Shown here piece by piece: positions 54,869 to 63,737 of a DNA stretch of 64,000 nt (its first letter is position 1; each line of letters opens with the position of its first letter). Both the position numbers and the translations under genes were made by a program. The stretch lies in NCBI RefSeq assembly GCF_013307225.1, contig NZ_CP028942.1, forward strand, positions 248,001-312,000. The letters run 5' to 3'. Source of the DNA: Polynucleobacter tropicus. Lineage in GTDB: Bacteria; Pseudomonadota; Gammaproteobacteria; Burkholderiales; Burkholderiaceae. Under the pieces are notes generated by a model. The model ran no database searches and was not told the origin of the DNA. It saw only the letters and a program-made list of their open reading frames with translations.

Positions 54869-56323
54869 TTGGAAAAAAATAAAAACGCTCCAGCTTCGAG
54901 GATGGGTAAGTCAATCATTCCTTCTTGGCTCATTTGGGTTCAGTGCACTGCTTTTGCTGTGTTATATGCCGTCTGGATCTTGCCGGGGACTGTGGGGCTC
55001 CGTAATACAGCATTAGTTGTTGGTGCATTAGCGGCGCTCTACCCAATTTACAACTTCCGAGCAAAGCTATTGCAAAGAAGAGCTATCCCAATTTGGCTCA
55101 TTGTGGGCCTATTAATTTGGGCAACTTTTCACTTAATTTTTCTTTCTCAAGATTTTGCTGCACAATTTTTAGAATTCGAAAGAATTTGGAAATACGTTTG
55201 TATCGGGACTATATTTGCGTTTGGATTAGGCTTATCTTTGGTAAGTGCAGATAGCAAGGCTAGTGCAAGTGATGCCAGCAAACCTGATGCGTGCACTAAC
55301 AAGGCTCTTCAATCACCATATTGGATCTTAATCTTGTTGGGCCTGTCTGCCCCCTTGATGATTTATTTGCTTAAGTATGCACTCACCACCTATGGCTCTA
55401 GTTGGGGCATTCGGGTGCCGACTTATTTGCAGATATATTTTATTGCGCAGCCCTTTTACATTCCCAAGACTGACTATGTTGCGTTTTGCTTGCCAGCACT
55501 GGCAATTGCCCTAGGTAGGATTGAGATCTTACTTTCGTCTCGCGAAAAGTTGAAACATCAATTTTGGAAAATTTTTTTTTATATGACCCTTATTGTAGGC
55601 AATTTATTTTTATTTGATATTCAAAATATTAAAAATGGTATTGCTTATTCAACTGTAATGGGGGCGCTATTTTTGACAGATTTATTTACAAAAATAACCC
55701 TAGGAAAATGGTGGAAAAAATGGGCTTTAGCTATGCTGGTGTTGGTCTTTTTTGTCGTGGTGCTTTATATCCATTTACAAAAAAATAATTCTTGGAGGGC
55801 CTTGGTTGCCGATGGCAAAGTAGCTGTACAGACTGAAAAATATCAGCAATGGAAGTTTGCGGGAGAGCAGGGTTATCCAATTAATGAGTATGGTCAAATA
55901 GTTTCGGCAACAAATTATGAGCGTGTTGCTTGGTTTGTCGTGGGGATGCAGCTAGCTACGCAAACCCCTTTGGGGTATGGTCTGGTCGAGGATTCTTTTA
56001 AAAGAATAGCCAAGGCCAACTGGCCGGAAACTAGTTCAAATTTATCTCACAGCCACAGTGGTTGGTTGGATCTTTTTTTGGCCGTTGGTATTCCTGGAGT
56101 TATCTTGGTATTAGGCTCTTTACTTTTGAGTATGAGTCAATTAAAGCAGGTGCAAGAGCCGTGGAAATCAATGGTGTTTTGGGCTCTTTTTGCAAATGGC
56201 ATTCTTTGGATCACGACTGAAGTCTCGGCAGCCATAACTTTTACGGCTCTGATCTTTTGGGTCAGCTGGGCTGCTGGATTAACTTTGCTAACGATTGATG
56301 ACAAAATTAAAAGCTTTGATTGA
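54869..56323 (+). CDS. O-antigen ligase/polymerase-family membrane protein, TTG start
   Basis: The 484-residue protein has about eleven membrane helices and a long periplasmic loop. The loop region has an ERVAWFVVGMQLATQTPLGYG stretch and the HSHSGWLDLFLAVGIPG motif, where the histidines are typical of Wzy_C/WaaL proteins. It either ligates lipid-linked polysaccharide to lipid A core or polymerises units. The first codon is TTG at 54869; ATG 54902 is a possible alternative (12th residue). Confidence 0.82.
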   Translation: MEKNKNAPASRMGKSIIPSWLIWVQCTAFAVLYAVWILPGTVGLRNTALVVGALAALYPIYNFRAKLLQRRAIPIWLIVGLLIWATFHLIFLSQDFAAQFLEFERIWKYVCIGTIFAFGLGLSLVSADSKASASDASKPDACTNKALQSPYWILILLGLSAPLMIYLLKYALTTYGSSWGIRVPTYLQIYFIAQPFYIPKTDYVAFCLPALAIALGRIEILLSSREKLKHQFWKIFFYMTLIVGNLFLFDIQNIKNGIAYSTVMGALFLTDLFTKITLGKWWKKWALAMLVLVFFVVVLYIHLQKNNSWRALVADGKVAVQTEKYQQWKFAGEQGYPINEYGQIVSATNYERVAWFVVGMQLATQTPLGYGLVEDSFKRIAKANWPETSSNLSHSHSGWLDLFLAVGIPGVILVLGSLLLSMSQLKQVQEPWKSMVFWALFANGILWITTEVSAAITFTALIFWVSWAAGLTLLTIDDKIKSFD

Positions 56324-57129
56324 GCAAAAAATAAACATTGATTCGAGGTTCGGTATCATCGATTAAGACGGTAGGTTGAGTGAGTTTTCTTGATATATCC
56401 TGCATCTAATTTGTATTCTAAGCGCTGAATCAGCGTCTATAGTGATGCTAATTTTATAGTCACTGGAAATGCAAATCTTAGGTAGTTTTTATACGCCAAT
56501 GATATGGCTCCAGTATCAATGTAGGCTTTGCATGGGTAATACTATTGCTGAGTTAGCAAGGCTGGTGGCGGAGGCAACGGGGGCTAAGAGATCGCCTTGG
56601 TGTTTCAATAAATTTAATGAGGCGCTATAGAAGTGGATAGGTTCATGGCGTAATGAATCATTTAGTTTGTCGACTTTAGGCCCAGTTATCAGCAGGCCTA
56701 AGGTTTGCCTGTGGCGAGATGATTTTTCCGCTAATTTAAGAGTATTAATATACGCTACTTTTTACTTCAAAATGAGTTATTTTGAATGACTTGCTTTCAC
56801 TCATTGAGGGTTACTTTGTGTGAACGTATATTTAATCTAGAGCGGGGCTGGTTGTTAAATTCTTCAACTAGAGCGCATTTTAGATTTAGTTTATTAATTC
56901 CAATTGGTGAGGCATTGATATTAGGGGGCTTAAAATGAAAGAAATAATTTTATTATTGTGAAATTATTTTCCGAATGGCTGATAGTATTGCAAGGTCGAA
57001 CTTCTCATGGTTATTCCAAAATCCAAATAAAGATTAAATTTGCCAACAATTAACATTAATTTTGAAAGTGATTTCGGCGGTAGTTTAAAATTTCAATAAC
57101 TAATATATTTTTTAGGGATATTTAATGGT
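56324..57129. other. 806-base non-coding region containing a decayed gene fragment
   Basis: No open frame of useful length occurs between the ligase gene and rfbF, which is rare in this tightly packed locus. The part at about 56440-56640 resembles a broken fcl-like gene (separate entry). The remainder (56640-57129) is AT-rich and has no recognised feature; the last part should contain the rfbF promoter. Confidence 0.7.
56440..56640 (+). pseudogene. Decayed fragment of a GDP-fucose synthase (fcl)-like gene
   Basis: Two recognisable pieces match parts of the intact fcl at 42378, both in order. The first reads IVTGNANLR, stop (56483), FLYANDMAPVSM, against [23 protein letters not shown] in the intact protein; the stop falls where the intact protein has Glu. 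The second reads GNTIAELARLVAEATG (56535-56582), against the [15 protein letters not shown] region. They are 55 bases apart, where the intact gene has about 123, and in different frames. A deletion and frame changes are therefore needed. It could come from another sugar epimerase of the same family. Confidence 0.55.
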
Positions 57130-57900
57130 ATGAAGGCTGTAATTTTAGCGGGAGGTCTAGGAACAAGAATTTCAGAAGAGACATATCTGAAACCTAAGCC
57201 AATGATTGAAATTGGCGGTAAACCTATTTTATGGCACATCATGAAAATCTACTCTTCCCATGGTGTAAATGATTTTATTATTTGCTGCGGATACAAAGGT
57301 TATGTAATTAAAGAGTATTTTGCTAATTATTTTCTTCATACATCCGATGTTACTTTTGATATGACACTCAATAAAATGGTGGTTCATCAGCGCAATGCGG
57401 AGCCGTGGAAAGTCACCTTGATCGATACTGGCGATGAAACTTTAACTGGTGGACGTCTGAAGCGAATATTAAATTATGTTCGAGATGAGTCTGAATTCTG
57501 CTTCACATATGGCGATGGAGTTAGTGATATTGATATTGGACGCTTACTCGAATTTCATCGCACACATGGTAAATTGGCTACCGTTACAGCGGTTCAACCT
57601 CCTGGGCGTTATGGGGCTCTCACCCTTGTTGATAATCAAGTAAAGGGTTTTACCGAAAAGCCTCGTGGTGATGGGGGTTTAATTAATGGAGGCTTTTTTG
57701 TTCTCTCTCCGGCATGCCTTGATTTTATTGGTGGCGATCAATGTACTTGGGAGGCTGAGCCACTGACAGCCCTTGCATCTTTGGGGCAGCTGATGTCTTT
57801 TAAGCATGAGGGGTTTTGGCAGGCCATGGACACCTTAAGGGATAAAAATCATCTAGAAGATTTATGGGCATCCAATAATGCGCCATGGAAAAGTTGGTAA
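57130..57900 (+). CDS. rfbF: Glucose-1-phosphate cytidylyltransferase
   Basis: RfbF makes CDP-glucose from CTP and glucose 1-phosphate. The 256 residues start MKAVILAGGLGTRISEET with YLKPKPMIEIGGKPILWHIM, and include FITCCGYKGYVIKEYF-like IICCGYKGYVIKEYFANYF, the TYGDGVSDIDI metal loop and GFWQAMDTLRDKNHLE near the end. These features separate CDP-glucose enzymes from dTDP ones. rfbG follows after six bases. Confidence 0.96.
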   Translation: MKAVILAGGLGTRISEETYLKPKPMIEIGGKPILWHIMKIYSSHGVNDFIICCGYKGYVIKEYFANYFLHTSDVTFDMTLNKMVVHQRNAEPWKVTLIDTGDETLTGGRLKRILNYVRDESEFCFTYGDGVSDIDIGRLLEFHRTHGKLATVTAVQPPGRYGALTLVDNQVKGFTEKPRGDGGLINGGFFVLSPACLDFIGGDQCTWEAEPLTALASLGQLMSFKHEGFWQAMDTLRDKNHLEDLWASNNAPWKSW

Positions 57901-57906
57901 AAGTCG

Positions 57907-58977
57907 ATGGATGTAAGTTCTAAAAAATTTTGGCATGGGAAGAGAGTATTGCTCACTGGGCACAGTGGTTTTAAGGGTGCTTGGTTAGCTTTGCAGCTTT
58001 ATCGATTGGGCGCAAAGGTTGTTGGAATTGGCTTGCCCCCAATTGATGCCCCTAGCCTTTTTAACTTAGTAGATGTTTTGGGGAGAACGGATAGTCATTT
58101 TGTAGATATTAGGGATGCGGATGCAATCTCAGCTATAGTAAAGAAAGCTCAGCCTGAGATTGTTTTCCATATGGCTGCCCAAGCGTTAGTTCGGCGAAGC
58201 TATAGGGATCCATTGGATACTTTCTCAACTAATGTCATGGGCACTGCTTCGGTGTTAGATGCTTTGCGTGGGATTGATTCGGTTAAGGTTGTCGTTGCCG
58301 TAACCACGGATAAAGTTTATAAAAATTTAGAGCGTATTCAGCCTTATCGCGAGATTGATGAGCTGGGGGGGTATGATCCTTACAGCGCCAGCAAAGCCGC
58401 AAGTGAGCTCATTATCTCGTCATATAGAGACTCTTATTTGGCTGAAAAGGGTATAGCGATTGCATCTGCGCGCGCTGGCAATGTAATAGGCGGAGGGGAT
58501 TGGTCGGAAGATCGCTTGATACCAGATGCCATTCGAGCGTGGGATGCAAATATTCCACTTGAAGTTCGAAGGCCTGATGCGGTTCGCCCGTGGCAGCATG
58601 TTTTGGAGCCAATTAACGCGTATTTGGTCTTGGCTGAGAAGCTTTACAGTAACCCCTCTTTAGCTGGGGCGTATAACTTTGGGCCACAGTCGCAAGATGT
58701 TGCTACAGTTAGAAGTGTTGTCAAATTAGCAAATAAAATCTATGGGCATGGAAGTGTTTTATGGGGTGATGCCTACGATAGCCATCATGAAGCCGGGCTC
58801 TTATGCTTGGATGTGTCTAAAGCTAAAAAGTTATTGGGTGTGACCCCTTATTGGAGCTTGACGGTATCTGTTGAGCGTACTATGAAATGGTATCAGCAGT
58901 TTAGAGATGGTAAATCAGCCATTGAATTATGCGAGGCTGATATTCAAGAATTTTTTAGTTCTATGAGTAGTCAATAG
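57907..58977 (+). CDS. rfbG: CDP-glucose 4,6-dehydratase
   Basis: RfbG converts CDP-glucose to CDP-4-keto-6-deoxyglucose, the common precursor of many deoxysugars. The 356-residue SDR begins KFWHGKRVLLTGHSGFKGAWLALQL, and has MAAQALVRRSYRDP, TTDKVYKN, the DPYSASKAASE catalytic site and ARAGNVIGGGDWSEDRLIPD. These are characteristic of RfbG. It leads into the RmlC-like gene, the C-methyltransferase and the SDR. Confidence 0.96.
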   Translation: MDVSSKKFWHGKRVLLTGHSGFKGAWLALQLYRLGAKVVGIGLPPIDAPSLFNLVDVLGRTDSHFVDIRDADAISAIVKKAQPEIVFHMAAQALVRRSYRDPLDTFSTNVMGTASVLDALRGIDSVKVVVAVTTDKVYKNLERIQPYREIDELGGYDPYSASKAASELIISSYRDSYLAEKGIAIASARAGNVIGGGDWSEDRLIPDAIRAWDANIPLEVRRPDAVRPWQHVLEPINAYLVLAEKLYSNPSLAGAYNFGPQSQDVATVRSVVKLANKIYGHGSVLWGDAYDSHHEAGLLCLDVSKAKKLLGVTPYWSLTVSVERTMKWYQQFRDGKSAIELCEADIQEFFSSMSSQ

Positions 58978-58978
58978 T

Positions 58979-59539
58979 ATGGGTATATTTTCTATATTTG
59001 ACACACCTATTGCAGGGTTGATGGTCATAGAAAGAAAAGAGATTGGGGATGATCGTGGGTTTTTGGCGCGTATATTTTGCTCGGAAGAATTGAAGTGTGT
59101 GGGTTGGAAAAAGCCAATTGCTCAGATTAATCAAACTATAACTAAGAAAAAGGGTACGGTGAGGGGAATGCATTACCAAAATTACCCTTATGCTGAGATG
59201 AAGCTAGTCTCATGCTTGCAAGGTGAGGTTTGGGATGTTGCAGTTGATTTGCGCAAAAATTCACCTACATTTTTGAATTGGCATGCAGAAAAACTTTCTG
59301 CAAAAAATGGGCGCGCGCTATTGATTCCAGAAGGTTTTGCGCATGGTTTTCAAACGCTTGCAGATGATTGTGAGTTAATTTACGCTCATTCTGCGCCCTA
59401 TCGTCGCGATTCTGAGGGAGGGATTCATCCCGAGGATGCGCGTCTATCCATCCCCTGGCCGCTTAATTTTTCTGAAATTTCTACTAGAGATTCTGGGCAT
59501 CCATTGCTGAATGATCAATTTATAGGATTTAATTTATGA
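58979..59539 (+). CDS. RmlC-like CDP-sugar epimerase
   Basis: The 186 residues have the cupin core TVRGMHYQ, GEVWDVAVDLRKNSPTF and IPEGFAHGFQTL, as in the rhamnose enzyme at 1152. After the HxYQ strand the segment is IYAHSAPYRRDSEGG, where the rhamnose enzyme has LYKTTDYYHP, so the tyrosine region differs. Given the CDP context, it probably epimerises the CDP-4-keto-6-deoxysugar at C3 and/or C5, not the dTDP compound. It overlaps the methyltransferase gene as ATGA. Confidence 0.85.
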   Translation: MGIFSIFDTPIAGLMVIERKEIGDDRGFLARIFCSEELKCVGWKKPIAQINQTITKKKGTVRGMHYQNYPYAEMKLVSCLQGEVWDVAVDLRKNSPTFLNWHAEKLSAKNGRALLIPEGFAHGFQTLADDCELIYAHSAPYRRDSEGGIHPEDARLSIPWPLNFSEISTRDSGHPLLNDQFIGFNL

Positions 59540-60768
59540 GATGCCGTCATTGTTCTGCGCAACTGTCGCATAATTTCTTGGATTTGGGTTTTTCACCGCC
59601 CTCTAATGCATACTTAACCACAGAAGATTTAACCAGGCCTGAAAAATATTACCCATTAAAGGTTATGGTTTGCAATCAATGCTGGCTTGTGCAGACGGAA
59701 GATTACACTCAAGCGGACGAGTTATTTGATGCAGAATATTCTTATTTTTCTAGTACATCGAAGAGTTGGTTGGATCATGCTGAGAATTTTTCTAAACGTA
59801 TGATTGAAGAAATGGGGTTATGTGGGAATAGCTTTGTTATTGAAATTGCGTCAAACGATGGATACTTGCTTAAAAATTTTGTGAGAGAAAACATTCCCTG
59901 TTTAGGGATTGAGCCCACAGCAAGTACTGCTGAAGCTGCGGAAGCATTGGGTATCCCCGTCTTGCGGGAATTTTTTGGAGAACAGCTGGGTCGACGTTTA
60001 TCTGCTGATGGTCGCCAGGCCGATTTAATTGTTGGGAATAATGTTTATGCGCACGTGCCGAATATCAATGATTTCACTTGTGGCTTGAAAGCCGCCTTAA
60101 GGGTTGGCGGGACAATCACTCTTGAGTTTCCCCATTTAATGAGATTAATTGAGTCATCGCAATTTGATACTATTTACCATGAGCATTTTTCATATCTCTC
60201 ATTAAGCGTAGTGGATAAAATTTTTACAAGTTGTGGGTTACGTATATTTGATGTCGAAAAGTTAAATACCCATGGCGGAAGTTTAAGGATATTTGGATGT
60301 CACGCTGATGATGATAGGCCGGTGAGGGGGTCGGTAAAGGAGTTAATAGACGAAGAGATAGGTAATGGAGTTAAGGATTTAAGGCTATATCAAGATTTTC
60401 AATTCAAAGTTGATCAAATTAAGGATAATTTATTGACTTTTTTAATTGAGCAAAAGCGTAAAAATGTGAAAGTAGTGGCTTATGGTGCAGCAGCTAAGGG
60501 CTGCACGCTTCTTAATTATGCGGGAGTAAAACCTGATTTATTGCCGATTGTATTTGATGCCTCTATCTCAAAACAAAATAAATACTTGCCAGGCTCCCAT
60601 ATTCCAATTAAAGCACCAGGCGAATTGCGTGATATGGCGGTGGATCTTATCTTAATATTGCCTTGGAATATTAAGGAAGAAGTTATCGATCAGTTGTCAT
60701 TTGTTGCTGATAAAGGGGCAAAATTTGTTGTTGCCGTACCAGAAATAAAAATTCTGCAACCTAGCTAA
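59536..60768 (+). CDS. SAM-dependent sugar C-methyltransferase
   Basis: The 410-residue protein has an N-terminal zinc-binding domain (Cys3, Cys6, Cys46, Cys49; RCRHC and CNQC), a SAM-binding middle with VIEIASNDGYLL (near 96-108) and a C-terminal domain with KVVAYGAAAKGCTLLNYAG. This is the Methyltransf_13/11/14 arrangement of TylCIII/EvaC-type enzymes, which C-methylate C3 of NDP-4-keto sugars. With rfbF, rfbG and the epimerase it should make a branched 3-C-methyl CDP-sugar. Confidence 0.9.
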   Translation: MRCRHCSAQLSHNFLDLGFSPPSNAYLTTEDLTRPEKYYPLKVMVCNQCWLVQTEDYTQADELFDAEYSYFSSTSKSWLDHAENFSKRMIEEMGLCGNSFVIEIASNDGYLLKNFVRENIPCLGIEPTASTAEAAEALGIPVLREFFGEQLGRRLSADGRQADLIVGNNVYAHVPNINDFTCGLKAALRVGGTITLEFPHLMRLIESSQFDTIYHEHFSYLSLSVVDKIFTSCGLRIFDVEKLNTHGGSLRIFGCHADDDRPVRGSVKELIDEEIGNGVKDLRLYQDFQFKVDQIKDNLLTFLIEQKRKNVKVVAYGAAAKGCTLLNYAGVKPDLLPIVFDASISKQNKYLPGSHIPIKAPGELRDMAVDLILILPWNIKEEVIDQLSFVADKGAKFVVAVPEIKILQPS

Positions 60769-60779
60769 ACTTTTCAAAT

Positions 60780-61685
60780 ATGAAAAAGAAAATTCTCCTT
60801 ACCGGGGGATCCGGCTTCATAGGTCGCAATACTATTGATATATTGTTGAGCTGTGGTTATGAAATTCATGCGGTTACTTCGAGTGGCTCAATCATTTCCG
60901 GTAATATCAATTGGCATAGTGCCAATCTACTTGATTCAGCTCAGGTAAAGAAGCTTTGCATGGAGTTAAAGCCTAGTCATCTTCTTCATCTTGCGTGGTA
61001 TGCCGAGCCAGGAAGGTATCAAGATTCCCCAGAAAATTTTAAATGGCTTGAAGCAACAGTATCACTTTTAAGGCATTTTGTTGATTTTGGTGGGCGACGC
61101 ATAGTTATGGCTGGTACATGTGCCGAGTATAATTGGGATAATAAAATTTGCGATGAGTATTCCACCTTAAAAATGCCGCAAAGCCCTTATGCAGTCTGTA
61201 AAAATGCAATGCAGGAAATCTTGCATTCATACAGTAAAAATGAAAATATCAGTAGTGCTTGGGGCAGAATTTTTTTTCTATATGGACCTAATGAAGACCA
61301 AAAGCGGTTGGTTCCGTCTGCTATAAACTCTTTGCTTGGTAGAACGCCATTTATATGTAAGCATGGAGGTCAAATATGCGACTTTTTACATGTAGAAGAT
61401 GTTGCCTCGGCGTTAGTGCATCTTCTGGATTGCGAAGTTAAAGGGGCTGTGAATATATGTTCTGGTCAGGCTATCGCATTACACGAGCTACTTTTGAAAA
61501 TTGCTAAATTTTCTAATTCAAATCCTAGATTGATTAAATTCGACTCCCCGCTACAGGAGGGGGGGATGCAACCATTTGTTGTTGGTAGCAATAAAAGACT
61601 TACAGAGGAGGTTGGCTGGTCGCCTAAATATGATCTTGATCAAGGTCTTATGCAGACTATTGCAGCTCGCCGCTTAATATTTTAG
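60780..61685 (+). CDS. NAD(P)-dependent sugar-nucleotide reductase/epimerase (extended SDR)
   Basis: The 301 residues start KKKILLTGGSGFIGRNTI (GGSGFIG at 9-15), with GTCAEYNWDN and the SPYAVCKNAMQE catalytic tyrosine-lysine pair, then LYGPNEDQKRLVPSAI. It should perform the final 4-keto reduction of the branched CDP-sugar. The exact stereochemistry cannot be told. It follows the methyltransferase by 11 bases. Confidence 0.85.
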   Translation: MKKKILLTGGSGFIGRNTIDILLSCGYEIHAVTSSGSIISGNINWHSANLLDSAQVKKLCMELKPSHLLHLAWYAEPGRYQDSPENFKWLEATVSLLRHFVDFGGRRIVMAGTCAEYNWDNKICDEYSTLKMPQSPYAVCKNAMQEILHSYSKNENISSAWGRIFFLYGPNEDQKRLVPSAINSLLGRTPFICKHGGQICDFLHVEDVASALVHLLDCEVKGAVNICSGQAIALHELLLKIAKFSNSNPRLIKFDSPLQEGGMQPFVVGSNKRLTEEVGWSPKYDLDQGLMQTIAARRLIF

Positions 61686-61823
61686 TTGGCTGCCCACATA
61701 ATCAAACATTTAAATTTGCAATTTAACGGATTATATCGAGCTGTTTCCCGGAGAGGTATTTTAAGTTTGGTCAGAATAAGATTGATTCCATCCACGTGAC
61801 ATGCAAAGCGACTTTTTCTAAAA

Positions 61824-63629
61824 ATGCCTAAAGATAGCAATAAAAGGGTTAAAAAAATTCTACCCCTCATTCTAAATCTTTGGGCTTACTTTAGTCCAAA
61901 GAAAAAACAAGATTTTTATTTATTGTCAATATTAATGATATTGACTTCATTTATCGAAATATTAAGTATTGGCTCAGTCGTGCCGTTTCTGAGTGCTCTT
62001 ACTGCCCCAGATACGGTTTTTGAAAGCCCAATCATTCAACCATTAATTTACTTATTTAAAATTAATACCGCTAACGGCTTATTAATTCCGATGGCGGTAT
62101 TCTTTTGTTCCACCGCAATTTTGTCAGCAAGTGTAAGGTTAATGCTTCTTTGGCGGACTGCCAATTTGTCTTTTTCAGTTGGCGCTGAATTGAGTGCCGA
62201 AATTTATCGAAAAAGCCTATATCAGCCATATCATATTCATATTTCAAGAAATAGCAGTGAAATTATTAACGGGATTTCAAATAAGGCAAATACCGTCATC
62301 TATAGCACAGTTTTGCCTATACTAAATTTTATTTCTGGAGCAGTTTTATTGACGACCATTTTAGTCGTGCTTATTTATCTAAATCCCCTGATAACATTTA
62401 TTGCATTTTTGGGTTTTGGATTTTCTTATGTAATTGTAGTTCGTTTAATTAAAAATCGCCTCTACGTTAATAGCAAAATAATTGCTTATGAGTCAAACAA
62501 TGTTATCCAATCAATTCAAGAGGGCCTCGGTGGGATAAGGGATGTTTTAATTGATGGTTCTCAGGAAATTTTTTGTAAAAAATATGAAGCGGCGGATAGT
62601 GCTGTTAGGGGTGCTCAAGGTAGCAATCATTTTCTTAGTATTAGTCCAAAATATATTATGGAGGGAATAGGACTTGTTTTAATTGCAATATTGGCCCTAA
62701 TTATTTTGGGCTTTCAAGATAGCGCTATTGGCATTATTCCAATGCTAGGCGCCTTAGCGTTGGGGTCGCAGAGGTTATTGCCGCTCTTGCAACAACTCTA
62801 TAGTTCATGGGCCTCTCTACAAGGCGGACTTGATTCGTTGGGGGATGTGGTGGCGCTTTTGAATCAATCAATGCCAAAAAGCTCCAGCAAGCCATTGACC
62901 CCAATTTCCTTTACGCATGAAATAAGGTTGTCCAATATTTCATTTGGCTATGAGCCTAGTCAGCCCCTTGTCTTACGGCAAATTAATTTGATAATTTTGA
63001 AGGGGGAAAAAGTAGGGGTAATTGGTAAAAGTGGTTGTGGAAAATCTACTTTTTTGGATGTTTTAATGGGTCTTTTGCAGCCATCCGAAGGTAAGTTGAA
63101 GGTTGATGGTGAAGAAATACGGCAGCTTAATGCTCGTAATTGGCAAGAAAATATTGCCCATGTACCCCAGTCCATATATTTAAGTGACGCATCGATTATG
63201 GAGAATATTGCTTTCGGTGTTCCAATTGAGGAGATTGATATTGCTGATGTTATAAAGGCTGCCAAAGGTGCGAAGATAGATGGATGGATTAGTCGACTGC
63301 CAAACCAATATTTAAGTGGTGTTGGCGAACGTGGCTTACGACTTTCTGGCGGTCAACGCCAGCGCATCGGACTGGCCAGGGCTCTATATAAAAAATCAAG
63401 TTTAATCATACTTGATGAGGCAACTAGTTCGCTTGATACCGCCACGGAAGAGAGTATTATGGAAACGGTCCATTGTCTTGATTCAAATATCACCATTATC
63501 ATGGTTGCGCACAGATTGAGCACTTTAAAGGATTGCACAAAAATTATAAAAATCGAGAATGGCAAAATTAAGTCCGAAGGTTCATATTCTGAATTGATTA
63601 ATATTGAACCAATTAAAAATAAATTTTAA
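61824..63629 (+). CDS. ABC transporter with fused membrane and ATP-binding domains
   Basis: The 601 residues comprise six membrane helices (about 30-330) and an ATP-binding domain. The Walker A is IGKSGCGKST (near 399-408), the signature LSGGQRQRIGLARAL near 505, Walker B LIILDEATSS near 527, and the switch histidine follows in MVAHRLST. The arrangement is of PglK/MsbA type, which flips lipid-linked oligosaccharides. The sugar-locus position suits export of the glycan made here. The start is ATG 61824. Confidence 0.9.
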   Translation: MPKDSNKRVKKILPLILNLWAYFSPKKKQDFYLLSILMILTSFIEILSIGSVVPFLSALTAPDTVFESPIIQPLIYLFKINTANGLLIPMAVFFCSTAILSASVRLMLLWRTANLSFSVGAELSAEIYRKSLYQPYHIHISRNSSEIINGISNKANTVIYSTVLPILNFISGAVLLTTILVVLIYLNPLITFIAFLGFGFSYVIVVRLIKNRLYVNSKIIAYESNNVIQSIQEGLGGIRDVLIDGSQEIFCKKYEAADSAVRGAQGSNHFLSISPKYIMEGIGLVLIAILALIILGFQDSAIGIIPMLGALALGSQRLLPLLQQLYSSWASLQGGLDSLGDVVALLNQSMPKSSSKPLTPISFTHEIRLSNISFGYEPSQPLVLRQINLIILKGEKVGVIGKSGCGKSTFLDVLMGLLQPSEGKLKVDGEEIRQLNARNWQENIAHVPQSIYLSDASIMENIAFGVPIEEIDIADVIKAAKGAKIDGWISRLPNQYLSGVGERGLRLSGGQRQRIGLARALYKKSSLIILDEATSSLDTATEESIMETVHCLDSNITIIMVAHRLSTLKDCTKIIKIENGKIKSEGSYSELINIEPIKNKF

Positions 63630-63737
63630 TTTTTTGCAAATTTATTTAAATAAGTTCATAACATTCATTATTACTGACATAGTCGGTATAGAATGAGCAT
63701 TTAATAAAAATCTACGGGGTTTGGAATTAGGAATAAC

